From NCBI GenBank assembly GCA_030512335.1, contig JAULSU010000007.1, forward strand, positions 930,001 to 994,000: DNA of 64,000 nucleotides, read 5' to 3'. Below are positions 50,844-62,518 of this stretch, in pieces. The stretch is from Immersiella caudata (Eukaryota > Ascomycota > Sordariomycetes > Sordariales > Lasiosphaeriaceae). Made by a program: the position numbers and the translations under genes. The notes beneath the pieces were generated by a model that had not been told where the DNA came from, ran no database searches, and worked only from the letters and a program-made list of their open reading frames with translations. Each line of letters starts with the position of its first letter. The stretch's first letter is position 1.

Positions 50844-51334
50844 TGTGACAACCTGCGGGCCACCCTTATAGGTCGGAACGGACCGACGTGTCCCCGCAGG
50901 TGCCACAGTGTGCAGACAGTGTAAACCAAAACGCACACACGGATTAATCACCCTAATCACTAAGAGGAAGGAGTGATCACGATAAACGCTAAGACTATTA
51001 ATCACCTTGCTCACTGAACAAGCCCAGTGATCAGAGTAATCAAGGTACAAGTTACATCTCTATTAGTTAGTATAGATAGCTATCATCGTACCCATAATAG
51101 TGTGAGGAACCTTCTGTTCCTTACGTAAGTATTCGCTCGTTAATTGAACCACTTTCGATTGTGTCCTACTGCACTAACACTTGGAGTGTTGCTCTGTCTT
51201 ATAGTGACATACGACCACCATTGACCAGTGAACCCCCTGTCTGTAAGGACTTGCCTCTGCACTACTCCTCTCTACCCACCCATCCTATCTAGCGACCCTG
51301 CCGACCGTCTGTCGACAGGCCAGAGGTTGTAACA
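50844..51334 (+). repeat. 3' LTR of the complete gypsy element
   Basis: 491 bp, TGTGACAACC...GGTTGTAACA, followed by the duplicated CGTTA. Same length as the 5' LTR, with differences that are transitions. Confidence 0.95.
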
Positions 51335-51404
51335 CGTTATTGGTATACCTTACTTATCAATGTTGTAAAAGAGGACTGTAAGCTGTGTTCAATTACAATG
51401 ATAT

Positions 51405-52079
51405 TGTTGCTTTGTAGCACTCTACAGGCCTGTATTACAGCGCCTGAGAGCCTGTGGGAGCCTGTAGTACAGTGCTCCGGTCAGGGGAAGAAATGCGAGT
51501 ACAGTGCTCCGGAGGAGCGCTGTGAGGTACGACAGCAGAGCTTACTAAGGTGCTGAAGGAAGCAAACGAAGGCCTGTACTACAGAGCCTAAAAGACAAGT
51601 TACAGCGAACTATGCGCTGTAAAACAGAAGGTTTCAGTGAACTCTGCACTGTAATAAACGACTGTATTGCTTGTGAATTGCTTGCTTCAGTGAGTAGTAC
51701 TCAACTGAAGGAAGTAGATTGCTTGCTTGTAAGGAAAGCTAATTACAAGAGAGGAGATGGCTAGTTATAGGCTGTGGGAGCTCTGGAATGGAAATTCCAG
51801 AGCTTTCTACTACTAATACAATAATAGAATAGTATGGTGGAGGCTCTCCACAGGCCTCGTAATCACTGATGTGGCCTCAGAAGGTTGTGGAAGCCTGTGG
51901 GCTTCCAGAGCCTTCTGTGGCCCCCTGAAGGCCCTGAGGCCTTCTGGATTCCAGAAGGTTCGAAGCCACATTGTGGCTAGTGGGTGGCTGCAGGTGCAGG
52001 GTACCCAGCGCCTTCCTCACTGGCAGGCCCTGTAAATACAGGGCCTCTTTAGCGCTCTCAGAGGCTAGAATTTAACAGA
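51405..52079. repeat. MITE core, right arm of an inverted pair
   Basis: Reverse-orientation partner of 42199-42829. It carries an extra segment (GTTGTGGAAGCCTGTGGGCTTCC and following, 51880-51925) absent from the left arm. It forms the right boundary of the RIP island. Confidence 0.8.
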
Positions 52080-52695
52080 TATATTACTATAATATAAGTA
52101 AACAGTATATATAAAACAGGCGCCCCTGTATAAAGATTATAACTTATAAGCGTTAATATAAAACGGTGATGATTTGTAATCATATGCTCTAATTCATTGC
52201 CTCCATCTCCTTTCCCACCTCACCGAAGGCCCTCTTCTATACCTCTGCTTACCTAATTACTTCAGTATATCACCTCTTAAATTTGCCTCGTTAAAAAAGC
52301 CTAAAGACCACTCCTGTTATAACCCTCATCTTACACTGCAAGAACTGATAACCACAAATGACTTAATAAATTAGCAAATGCCCCCTTCTGCTTAACGATG
52401 TTGTCTAAAGCGTATATCTTAATGAAACACAAAATGAAGGATTTGGAGTTCTCTTGCCACATTTTTTGGTTCCTCGCACTAGAACAGGCCCTCAAAGTCA
52501 GTTCAGAGCCAAGACACCTGCAGCGTGAGCATGAACTGACCAGACTCTGGAGCAATACCGCGCAAATGTAAACGTCCTCTGAACTTTTGATGGCACAGTA
52601 TTATTATTTTACAAGGCAGCGATGCCGAACAGTCCTCCTATACAAGCTCTAACGCCGATGCTCATGGTGTCTATACGTCTGACGCTACGTTGGGT
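52080..52695. other. Transition from RIP island to gene space
   Basis: Base composition returns to normal over about 52150-52550. The stretch lies downstream of KGD2 and probably includes its 3' UTR. No gene recognised. Confidence 0.5.
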
Positions 52696-54139
52696 TTACA
52701 GCAGCATCTTAGCGGGGTCCTCAATATACTCCTTAACCTTCACCAAAAACTGCACAGCCTCCCTCCCGTCAAGCAGACGATGGTCATATGTCAGGGCGAG
52801 GTACATCATGGGCCGAGACTCAACCTTGCCGTTGACAGTGACTGGGCGCTCCTTGATGGCGTGCAGACCAAGCACCGCCGTCTGGGGGAGGTTGATGATG
52901 GGTGTACCCATAAGAGAACCGAAAACGCCGCCGTTGCTGATGGTGAAGGTGCCACCAGCCATATCCTCGATGGTGAGCTTGCCATCGCGAGCCTTCCCAT
53001 TGTTAGCTTTGGGTCCTCTACACCATAAGAATCAGGGCGACGAACCTTCTTGCCCATGTCGGCGATTGCCTTCTCAATGCCCACAAGATCGAGTCCCTCA
53101 ACGTTACGGACAACCGGCGTCACGAGCCCCTTCTCGGTAGCAACAGCGACGCTGATGTCGACGTAGTCGCGGTAAACAATTGTGTCACCGCCGTTGGGGC
53201 CGTCGATGGAGGCATTAATGGCCGGGATATCGCGCATCGCGAGCACGCAAGCGCGCGAGAAGGCGCTCATGAAGCCAAGCTTGACGCCAGTCTTGGAGAG
53301 AATCTCGTCCTTGTACTTCTTGCGGAAGTCCATTAGCGCAGACATATCGACCTCGTTGAATGTTGTCAAGGATGCCGCGGTGTTCTGGGACTGCTTCAGA
53401 CGCTCAGCAATGCGGAGACGCATGCGGTTCATCTTGACCTACGGAAAACAGTTAGACCACGTCCACTAACACGTCAAGACAATGACCTACTCTCCGCTCT
53501 TCCCGGTTGCCCAGGGTAGCCGGCGCTTGGGATGCCTGGCCCGGCTTGTTCTCCTGTTTCGGCGCAGCCTCAGTCTTCTGGGGTGCCGCCGGGGCAGCGG
53601 GCTTGCTCTCAGCCTTTGGTTCTGCAGCCTTGGGCTCTGCCTTCTTGGGTTGCGCCTCCTCCTTGGGTGCCGGTGTGCTTTCCTTGGGTTCCGCCGGTTT
53701 GTCGCCACCGGCTGGTGGTGTACCGCCAGTTTCTATGCGCACAAGATCCTGACCGACCGTAACAGTGTCCTCCTCATTGGCCAAGAACTCCTTGATCGTA
53801 CCGGCCTCGGGCGCATTCACAGCGACATCAATCTAGAGCAAACACAAACGTGTCAGTCGCACTGCGGGCACTGGTCGCACTTGCTCTGGCACATACCTTG
53901 TCCGTTTCGATCGTCGCGATCTCCTCGTCCTGCTCAACGAAGTCGCCAACCTGCTTGTTCCATTGCTTGAGCGTACCCTCGCTGATCGACTCGGCCATTT
54001 GAGGCACCTTGATGATGCTGTCGGCGTATGTTCGCACATGCTGGAACTGGAGAGGGAGCTGGCGCAATGCGGGATTGGCATTGTAGAGCGAGAATCTTGG
54101 GGCGACACGGGCTGCCACGCGGAGTCCTCGGTAGAGCAT
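52696..54139 (-). CDS. KGD2: Dihydrolipoamide succinyltransferase, E2 of 2-oxoglutarate dehydrogenase
   Basis: Mitochondrial TCA-cycle enzyme that transfers the succinyl group to CoA. Four exons: 54139-53897, 53832-53491, 53438-53046 and 52992-52696 (424 residues). Introns are GTATGT/TAG, GTAGGT/TAG and GTTCGT/AAG, the last with a GCTAAC branch site. Residues 1-40 form an Arg-rich presequence (MLYRGLRVAARVAPRFSLY). The lipoyl domain follows (KVPQMAESISEGTLKQW; lipoyl lysine in EIATIETDK, its codon being the last of exon 1). Next is an Ala/Pro/Lys linker rich in PKAAEPKAE, with no clear E3-binding domain, as usual for this E2. The catalytic domain starts MNRMRLRIAERLKQSQ and carries the active-site motif DHRLLDG near the end. 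The start was chosen because it gives the presequence. Intact. Confidence 0.95.
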
Positions 54140-54939
54140 GTTGGGATCTGTGATCGAGGCAACGAGGAGGTGGTGCTTTGCTTGAGTGAAATTTGGCTGC
54201 GGGATCAGATCGCGCGTCGACAATGTGAATAGGGGTCTCGGGCAAAGGGAAAAGATTTGGCTAGTAATGACCGTTACGGTCGACAGACAAAAACTGGAGG
54301 AACGACGCCAGGGGGTGTCAACGTTGCAACCCAAAGACGGATTGCGCAAAGAAGGAAAGAATGACGACAATTCGCGATGCTGGAAGAAACAGAGGAAAAA
54401 TTGGGTGCGGCAGGCACAGCTGGCAGCTTTCTGGTCTCAATCGTGCAAGGGGTTGTGGAACTGGGTGTTGCGGTTGCACGCGCTTCCTCCAATTGGCGGC
54501 CAGTGACCTCAGAGCGCATGGCATTCCGGAAGGTATGGAGGTACCCAGGCCCGCATCCAACCGAGTCAGCTTGCCGGCTGCCCCTACGCTGGTCCCATGT
54601 TTCCGAAGCAAACCCGGAACCTGGGGCAACCATTAATCCGCCCTGTCTCAACCCCACGGCTTGAGGCCTCAGGCATCACTACAGCTCCGGCCACACGCGC
54701 GAGCAACTTCTCCAATCGCCAACGTAATTAAGCATAAGAGACCCAGGAATACAACCTCACTTCGCTTGCCGCCATCCCGCGAGGTGCCAGGCTGCCAAAC
54801 GCGCTCTCGACACCCCGTCCTTCAATTGCGGCCTCTGAAACTCGGAAGTAAGCGATACGGCGGTCGCGAAGGCCGCTTGCCAACCTCAAAGAATAGCTCA
54901 TCGATCGGGCTCCGAGTACCACACGTCTCTCACGACGCC
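54140..54939. other. Divergent upstream region of KGD2 and the complex I subunit
   Basis: Open frames on both strands overlap in several phases with no domain. It is read as the shared 5' region of two genes for mitochondrial energy metabolism. Confidence 0.5.
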
Positions 54940-55477
54940 ATGTCGACGAAACAGGCGACTCTGTCAGTTCAATTGGAGGAGCAGGGCAACATTCCAGATG
55001 GAGCTGGCTGCTAACGTCTGCTAAGGTCGCTGTACCGGCGTTCCCTGAAGCTCGCGCTCGACTGGGCCGTGCATCGCCAACTCTGGCGCGGTCAAGCCGT
55101 CTATATTCGTTCCCTGTTCGAGGCAAACCGCAATGTGACGAACCCGAGACAGCAACGGGTGAGCCTCTACCCTCGCCTACGCCTACGATGCTTGGGGCTC
55201 TGATGTGACTGACGGGGGACGCGTAGGCTCTGCTAAAGGAGACCGAGAAGCTCCTCGAGCACTGGAAGCACCCCGACCCATACTGCCACCCGACTGCTCC
55301 AGGAGGTGAGTCGCTGTGCTTGTTGCCGAATCCGCTGAGACTGACAAAGTACGCAGGATCCAAGTACGAGAGAAACTTGCCAGTGCACAACCTGGATCGT
55401 AAGCCAAGATTGCTCCTCCCGAATGGCTTAATGTCTGCTAACGTTTGCTTGCAGCTCCCCCGCCGCTCAAGTTTTAA
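54940..55477 (+). CDS. NDUFB9: LYR-motif subunit of NADH:ubiquinone oxidoreductase (B22/NDUFB9-like)
   Basis: Accessory membrane-arm subunit of mitochondrial complex I. Five short exons that I assembled by splice sites and frame: 54940-54962, 55026-55158, 55227-55305, 55357-55398 and 55455-55477. Donors are GTCAGT, GTGAGC, GTGAGT and GTAAGC; all acceptors end in AG. The product is 99 residues. It starts MSTKQATLSLYRRSLK (LYR motif at residues 10-12), then LALDWAVHRQLWRGQAVYIR and LFEANRNVTNPRQQR. The C-terminus has the family block HPDPYCHPTAPGGSKYERN and ends PPPPLKF. Length and motif order match fungal NDUFB9. It is easily missed because no exon exceeds 133 bp. Intact. Confidence 0.88.
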
Positions 55478-55928
55478 AGGTTGGGAGGTTGAAGGGTGGT
55501 TTATTTGTATATAAGGGCTCTTTAGAAACGACAGTTCGATGCCACAGCGTGTTCAAGATCAAAAATGATCCAACTGCAACTTTCATGGACACTCGAACCA
55601 CGCAGGCAGGCACGGCAGGGCTGCCTGTTCGCCGGAATATATCGTGGTCAACATGTCCTCGCGAAGATTCAGGTCTGCGAGTTTAAGGAATTGTGGAGGC
55701 GAATGCTCATCGGCAAACAAGTTACCAGTTCACATGCGTGCAACAAGATCAAAAGCAGGCAGAAGACAAGATATTGTTCTCAAAGGTATTCTCATTCATG
55801 ACCATGACCCATCATGGATTAATGTACAACCCAAACGTAAAAAGCAACCGTTGACCCTGACCGTGACCCCTGTTCATGAACCCAACTGTGCCGACCGGAA
55901 ACAGAAAGCAGAAAACTCCTCAAATTAA
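55478..55928. other. Intergenic region between the complex I subunit and H2A
   Basis: Converging 3' ends. Short open frames have no domain or coding bias. Likely 3' UTRs. Confidence 0.5.
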
Positions 55929-56505
55929 TTACAGCTCCTGGCTTGCGTTCTTGCCAGTCTTGCCTGTCTTTTTGGGAAGGAGGTCTGTGACGCGTTAGAT
56001 AGATGGACGATAGAAACCGATGATGCATCAACGTACTCTGGTGAATGTTGGGGAGGACACCGCCCTGGGCGATTGTGACGTGCCCGAGAAGCTTGTTCAA
56101 CTCCTCATCGTTGCGGATGGCGAGCTGAAGGTGACGGGGGATGATACGGGTCTTCTTGTTGTCGCGAGCAGCGTTGCCAGCCAACTCGAGAATTTCGGCA
56201 GCAAGGTACTCAAGGACGGCAGCGAGGTAGACGGGAGCGCCGGCACCGACGCGCTGGGCGTAGTTGCCCTTGCGGAGGAGACGGTGGACACGACCAACGG
56301 GGAACGCGAGACCAGCCTTGGAAGAACGGCTATCGAAAACGGATTAGCAATGAACGCGTCATGGAAGTGAATCTTGGGCGAGCCAAGTGGCGACGCGACT
56401 GTCCAAGCCGGGCTTTGGAAAGCGATGTGCCGTAGAAGGGAAAACTCACGATTGCGCGTTCTTGGAGCCGCTCGCCTTGCCACCGGACTTTCCGCCGCCA
56501 GTCAT
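55929..56505 (-). CDS. Histone H2A
   Basis: Core nucleosome histone. Exons 56505-56450, 56329-56037 and 55984-55929; introns GTGAGT...TAG and GTACGT...CAG. The product is 134 residues: N-tail [20 protein letters not shown], histone fold with FPVGRVHRLLRKGNYAQRVG and acidic-patch region AAVLEYLAAEILELAGNAA, then NDEELNKLLGHVTIAQGGVL and a C-terminal ...NASQEL. The SQE motif is the DNA-damage phosphorylation site of fungal H2A, so this is the canonical H2A acting also as H2A.X. It is divergent from H2B with a 1.8 kb gap, the standard fungal arrangement for coordinated S-phase expression. Intact. Confidence 0.97.
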
Positions 56506-58330
56506 TTTGATTGATTTGAGAGTTGGTGAAGGTTGGGTTTGAAAGTGGTGTCAAAAGACGGGGCTTGGTGGGCGAGCAGAAGTTGTCTGGTGGATGTGTG
56601 ATGAACTGGTAGAAGAAGAATGGTGGTGGGGGATTTGCGAGTTAAGTAGTTTTCGCGTGAGGGTGTTGCGAAATCACGGATCACCCGCAGCGTGCTGTGT
56701 TGATCGAGCCTATGGGGCTAGTCCCAAAGCGGAGCGTGGGTAAAAAGGCAGAAAATGGTAGCAGGCAACCGTGGCCGGCAATTGGCTGCAGCCGAGTCCA
56801 CCACTGAGAGCGAGGCAACCAAGCCAAAAACTGGGGCCCCGTGCCAAATCAGGAACAACTTTATCATGGAGAATTTCGACAAACCGAGTGGGCCTGATTT
56901 TACAAAATAATCTGCCATCCCAGCAAGTGTTCGTCAGGTTGTTGCCAGCGCCATCGCAACGCGCGACGCGACGTGCAATCCATGGAGCAACCTGTCGCCC
57001 TGCCCCGATCAACTCGAGCTGTTGCTAATCTGATTCAGGACTGCACTGTCTCCAGAGGGGTTTCCTCACAGCTCCCGTCTGCTCAACCTCGACTTTTGTC
57101 CTCTATTCTTCGTCTCGATTCTTGGTCCCCGTCTCAGTCCACTTGGAAAGGTTGAATGCTGATCGAAAAGACGCTCTGGTTTGCTCGATAATCTAGCGCA
57201 TCCTGCTCTTTTTCTCAGACGGGTTGAGTCTAGACTGAGGATTGATGGGTTTTCAGGACAAGTTCCGTACTCTGAGAGTTCAATCTTCACCCTCGAGGAG
57301 CATTGCACTCATTTCAGCACATTTGATACACCCATCTCGCCTTTGGTCTGTTTAGGTCCTGAATCTAGAATATGGATATAAAACTTGGATCGGGATCCAT
57401 AGCCCGTACCCATCCCGCATTTGACATCCGTAGCTAAGCTTTCGGCTCCTCTGCTCTACACACTTTTCTGCGAATCCGGATGCGGCTCCGTATGTCGCAG
57501 CGCTTCATGCCGGGCCGGGAAGCACTTGCAGGACCGATCCTAGGGTCCCGAATCGCGATGCGGCTCCGGAGCTGATTGACAGCCGGGGATGTAGGAGCCT
57601 CTCTTGCCGAGTCAAACAGATGGGGCGATGGGGCACTCTGGGGTGGTTGGTCGTGATGTGGCTGGGCATGTTTTACTGTGGCTCGGCTGGCTTCTTGCTG
57701 CATGGCGCGGAGCATCCTTGGCAAAACGCGGTGATGCGCGTACGCGATCTGTGCATCTAAACAGCTTCGTGCATTCACCCGAGCTCTCGTGCACTAGTCT
57801 CGCACTCTCAGGACAGCCTTGTTTGGGGTCCAGGAAATGAAGTTTAGTTGCCAGTGGTGCCTTTTCCCCTACCAATACAACTGTGCCGATGCGTGTCAAA
57901 CCATGGCAGTTGAGGGGCTGGTGCTGATTTCCACAGATGCTGCAATTGCACAGCTTCAACCCGTTATCCGAGTTATTCCCCTTTCGGCAGATTGTTGTGA
58001 CGCTGGGGCCACCGCGTCAACGCTGCGAATTTTACGAACCGGGGGTTGGGCCAGGTGCCATATTTTTTATTTTGTCAAATCACGTTCCAGGCTACCGATC
58101 TAGCCCCACACCCCACGACCCACACTAGTCCCTAAATCAATCAGTCAATCAGCACAACCTCCAGCGCAGGTCGCGTCCAGCTACAAAAAGGCAACGCCCC
58201 TCGTCGACTTCATTCTTCTTCCATCCACCACTTCTCCCACACACCCAACGACAGCAAGCCATCCGTCACCCATCTAGACTCAAGTCACACTTTTTGCAAA
58301 TCTCACTCCGATTTTCACCGCACAGTAAAA
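56506..58330. promoter_or_regulatory. Shared H2A/H2B divergent upstream region
   Basis: 1.8 kb between the start codons of the divergent histone genes. No convincing gene lies inside. A CT-rich, CAAC-rich leader (58190-58320) precedes the H2B start. Specific histone control elements cannot be assigned by eye. Confidence 0.5.
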
Positions 58331-58916
58331 ATGCCTCCCAAGTCCGCCGACAAGAAGCCCGCCTCCAAGGCCCCCGCCACTGCCTCCAAGGCGCCTGAGA
58401 AGAAGGACGCCGGCAAGAAGACCGCTGCGTCCGGTGACAAGAAGAAGCGAACCAAAGCTCGCAAGGAAACATACTCTTCTTACATCTACAAGGGTGAGTA
58501 ACACCCGCGCAGTTTTCAGACTGGTTGCACCTCGAGCGCGAGGCGCACCCACTCACCCAAAAAAAAAAACACGCGCCTTTCACCTGATGCTAACAATTTC
58601 CACCAGTCCTCAAGCAGGTCCACCCCGACACCGGTATCTCCAACCGCGCCATGTCCATCCTGAACTCTTTCGTCAACGGTAAGCGCCACTCCAGTTTGAC
58701 GCTTCTTCTGCATCGCATTTTCTAACCTACCCTCTAGATATCTTCGAGCGCGTCGCTACCGAGGCCTCCAAGCTCGCTGCCTACAACAAGAAGTCGACCA
58801 TCTCTTCCCGAGAGATCCAGACCTCGGTGCGCCTCATCCTCCCCGGTGAGCTCGCCAAGCATGCCGTGTCGGAAGGCACCAAGGCCGTCACCAAGTACTC
58901 CTCGAGCACGAAATAG
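58331..58916 (+). CDS. Histone H2B
   Basis: Core nucleosome histone of 137 residues. Exons 58331-58493, 58607-58678 and 58738-58916; donors GTGAGT and GTAAGC, acceptors CAG and TAG. A Lys/Ala-rich N-tail ([19 protein letters not shown]...) is followed by the histone fold: [60 protein letters not shown] and [20 protein letters not shown]. The C-terminus is [18 protein letters not shown], containing the ubiquitylated-lysine region. Divergent partner of H2A. Intact. Confidence 0.97.
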
Positions 58917-59520
58917 ATGGTTCGAGGTGTTGGCTTTCCTTTTTCTCTCTCTCGGGCATAGGATTTGCTTGGCATTTGGGTGTCATGACGAGACCTGCCT
59001 GGATTACTGGGAGTCTCTAAATGCAATGCGTTACGGATGGTCTGCTTTTCTGGGGGCAATGTCTTCACGGTCTATGGGGTTTGGCGGGTGTACAATAATA
59101 CCTTGACAACAGGGTTTCGGAATGAAATGAATTCAGTGCATATGAACAATCATCAACAGTTCCTTCTGCAGCAGTGAGGCTATCTGTCTTCGCATTCGGT
59201 GGGAAACTTGCGAAGTGAATCATAACGGCCCCTTGCTGTTTCGACCCGAGCCGGTTAGGAATCTCTTACTCGGCATCTTCGCAGAGAATCCGGGCTCGAT
59301 CGTGAGAATGGCTTCGATATTTCTGAATCATAACCTTGTCTTGACCACCCCGGAAATCCAATGCGAGTTCTGCTTCGACGAACGGTATCGGGCATCACGG
59401 TGAATAACTGACTTCGGGAAGGAACGGTCCCCACCAGTTTCATGTTATCTCGAAATTTGGTCTACGTATACTTGATACGGTATTCCTTCAATATGGCAGC
59501 CAACTAAAACAATGTGCACG
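58917..59520. other. Intergenic region between H2B and SQS1
   Basis: Converging 3' ends, with no recognisable gene. Probably contains the H2B 3' UTR. Confidence 0.5.
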
Positions 59521-61700
59521 TTACCCGAGTCCGGCCTTCGAAGTCTTGACAACTTGAACAACCGGCTCGAGGATTCCTTTGTTATCCAGCGAGCCCAAAC
59601 CCATGCCTTTCGCCCAGCCCATCTTCTCCAACATGGCACGACCTTTGTTTTCTTGCCCAAGCTCCGGAACGGAAGCACCAGCGATCTCGCCATCTCGATA
59701 GCGAACGGCACCGAAACCTCCGCGCCCTGCTCCTCCTCCACCACCCCTTGTCTGTCCTTTGCCCTTCGTGTCGAGACGAGGGAAGTATTTACGTCCGATG
59801 CGCGCGGCGGCTTCGTTGACGTGTGCTTCGGCGTCGTCGAACCGGTCCTCTGAGTACCTTGCCGTCCGCTTGGTTCGGTAAAGGACTGGACGTCGTTGAT
59901 CCCCACTCCCAGTCGACTGAGACTTGATCTTAAACTTGCCAGCGAGTTCGTGAAGTGTCTTGCGTGCCTGTTTGTCCATCGGAGGGAATTGGATGCTTCC
60001 AAGAGGTTAGCCTAGAGTATCAGAGAGATAAAGGAAAGGCAATACTCACGTCTCCGCTGTGCCGGTCAAGAAGATCAGCAACTCGTATTTCATATCATCA
60101 AGCTTCATGCCCTCTTGGTACTTGACACGCAAATCGTCAGGGTTAGCTTTCTTGCTCAAGAGACCCGTGGCGCGGAGAGCTTCGCGCTCCATCTTGCGGT
60201 TCTTTTTCCGCTCCCTGTCCCTCTCCCAGGCCTTCCACAGTGCAGACTCGAGCTCGGAGTCTGACACATTGAAGGCCGGCGCTTGTTTGCGACGCTTTCC
60301 CTTCCGCTGCCCCAGCATTTCCGGGGGAGGGGCCCAACTGGCGAGATCGAGATCGCCAAAGGCATCAAGGACCGAGTCGGTGTTGGCGTGTCGGTTCCTG
60401 GGTCGGTACGCTTTTGATGACTGCCCGTGGCCGTTACAGGAACCAGAAGAGTCTGGAAACTCGTCACTATCGATGTCCAGCAGCTCTTGCCTGGCGAGAA
60501 GCCGAGCGAGAGTCTCGTCATCCATTTTGATGTCGCCGTCCTCGCCGAGCTCTACATCCTCAGCCTCCTGGCCGTCCCCAACACCCTCTGCTTCACTCGC
60601 CTCACTACCTGACGAGATCTCCAAAGCGCCATGATCGCCACCAAGCTCCCTCTCTCCGAGGGCCCGAAGTTGGCTGGTCAACAGATCATCATCGGAGTCA
60701 TTTGCCATATTGGCTATGTAATCCGCGAGAATAGCGTCTTCATCGTCAACGTCTCCAGACTCTTCGGTCACCTGAGGATGTGGGGCAGATGATTTGGTTT
60801 GCGTCTGGCGTGGTTTGGAGTGTTGCTTGGGCACGCAACGAAGCTGCGTCGGCGGGGCCGTTCTCTCGGGGCTTGCTGGAACGGAAACTTCGTGCTTCCT
60901 TCCGTGATCCCTGTGACGCTTGCTACTCGGCAAGCTGGTCTGGCTCTTAACAGTTCTACCGCGGAAGAGAATGACATCTTCGCTAGAATCCGAGTCTCCT
61001 GGCCGAGGCTGGTGTTCGGGAATCTCGGGCTTGGCCAATTCACTGGGACGCTTGGTCTTGTCTCCCTGCAGGTCGATGAAGAAGAGGGTGGAAGAGTTTG
61101 CAGTTTCATCTTGCTTTGCCGAGGGATTGGCCGGCTCCTCCGCCAACTCTGCGGGCATGAAAAACTCAGCCTTCAACTTGTCGTGGGCTAGTGTACCGAC
61201 CTGGAGGGTGGTGCTGCTGTGAACAGCAACAGTGACTTGAGCCTGGGCAGCTTCAATGACTTTCGGGCCACGGACATCTTCTTCACTGTCTTGCGCATTG
61301 CTGACAATGCCGTCGGGTGACTTGCTCTCTGACTCAAGGTCGAGAGGCTTGATGTCTTTGAGGGGGTCAACGAAGCCGGCGCTTACGAACAGTACGGGCT
61401 TTAGCCGCAGCTTCGTGGTTTGTGCCCAGAGGGGCTCATGAGATGCGGTATTCCTAGCCTCGTCTCTCATGGTGAATCCTAGCAAAGTCAGATGAGGGAC
61501 GTGGCCAAACACGGCAACTGGAACATGTGACGGCAAAGCGAACCATTTACGACCGAATCAGGGCGTCTTGGGGGTAATGAACTTTCTCCTCTTTCAGCAC
61601 CGGGCTGGAAGCGCCCGCCTCTGCCAATCCCATTTCCATTCGCGCCTCCATTCCCATTTCCGCCTCCCAAGGGCCGTCTGCCGCCCCTTCGATTTCTCAT
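59521..61700 (-). CDS. SQS1: R3H and G-patch protein, SQS1/PFA1-like
   Basis: G-patch cofactor related to yeast Sqs1/Pfa1, which activates the DEAH helicase Prp43 in splicing and ribosome assembly. Three exons: 61700-61544, 61478-60050 and 59995-59521 (686 residues). Introns are GTTCGC/TAG and GTGAGT/AAG, the latter with a GCTAAC branch site. Exon 1 encodes a Gly/Arg/Asn-rich start (RRGGRRPLGGGNGNGG), then FTMRDEARNT. The middle is long, acidic and low-complexity (DSDEDAI/EEDVRGPK-type, residues about 60-400). An R3H domain follows with FPPMDKQARKTLHELAGKF (R-x3-H in RKTLH). The C-terminal G-patch is MLEKMGWAKGMGLGSLDNKG, and the protein ends ...KTSKAGLG. Length is close to the yeast protein's. 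Exon 1 rests on the frame match across the intron. Confidence 0.88.
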
Positions 61701-62518
61701 GCTGCAAAACCAAAGCTGTGGGGAGCAGAACCAGAGGACCTCAAGAAAAGAAACGGTACGGTGAGAATTGAAATATGAGAAATGCTCGCAGTAAAGCTTC
61801 GGATGGTAAAACCACAAGTGAAACTTGTTGTGATGCACCGAGTAAGTCTGCGGCTTGAGCTGGCAGATTCTTCCCTTTGTGATGAGGTCAAACAGTTCGT
61901 GTGGAGAGGACTGGTCTCGTCTCATTGGATTACGAAAGCACAGAAAGGGAATCAGGGTTAGGGGTTGAGGTTCCCTTGTTGGGGCAGTCACAAGGCTTGA
62001 CAGGCCAAGGATGTGGTTGGGTTGCGGCAGGCAGCACCCCAGGTCCACCTAGGCTCGGTTGTGAAGTGGAGCCCCCCGACGGATGACATACCTACCTCAC
62101 ACTGTGACGAGCTGGCGCCCGCTTCTCGTCCTCGACTCTCAACCCGTTGTGTTGCTTCTCCTCCCAACCCAAAACGAAGAGTACTGTTGCAAGGAGTCTC
62201 CGGCTCCCGGAACCCCAGGTAACGTTCCGCGCTGGTAATACCGCCGCTCTTATCCAGGCTCCCGGCGCCCTGCACGGCTTCGTTGCCCCTCCTCTCCCTG
62301 GGGTGCGCCGAACTCATCTTCGGGGCCGTGCATGACAAGCTTCAACCTCGTCGGCATCAGCTGAAAGTAGCCATCTCCCAAAGTGATCTATTACCACCCG
62401 GCTCGCAGCACAGCGGTCATCGCTGTTCGTGGGCGTGGCCCTGATGAAGCCGACTCGGCCAGGCAGCGGCAGTTGGCAATCCACAGTGTCCGGCACGTCT
62501 CCGAAGTTGGCCGGTGCC
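61701..62518. other. Divergent upstream region of SQS1 and ATG4
   Basis: Frames open across this region on both strands lack domains. A short upstream extension of the ATG4 frame (62429-62518) exists but begins with GTG and was not used. Confidence 0.5.

Larger units (their letters stand above)
42869..51334 (+). mobile_element. Complete Ty3/gypsy chromovirus, 8466 bp
   Basis: Two 491-bp LTRs (42869-43359 and 50844-51334) with TG...CA ends, and the 5-bp duplication CGTTA at 42864-42868 and 51335-51339. A purine tract AGAGGGGGAA lies just before the 3' LTR. The order inside is Gag with zinc knuckle, an unassigned region, protease, reverse transcriptase, RNase H, integrase and C-terminal chromodomain. 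Then in antisense come a tRNA-like module and a separate reading frame. The two LTRs differ by transitions only, as expected of RIP. All genes carry stops, so this copy cannot be autonomous. Confidence 0.95.

Noticed and set aside
60059..60634. 191-codon plus-strand frame opposite SQS1
   Set aside because: Shadow of the acidic low-complexity region of SQS1 on the other strand.
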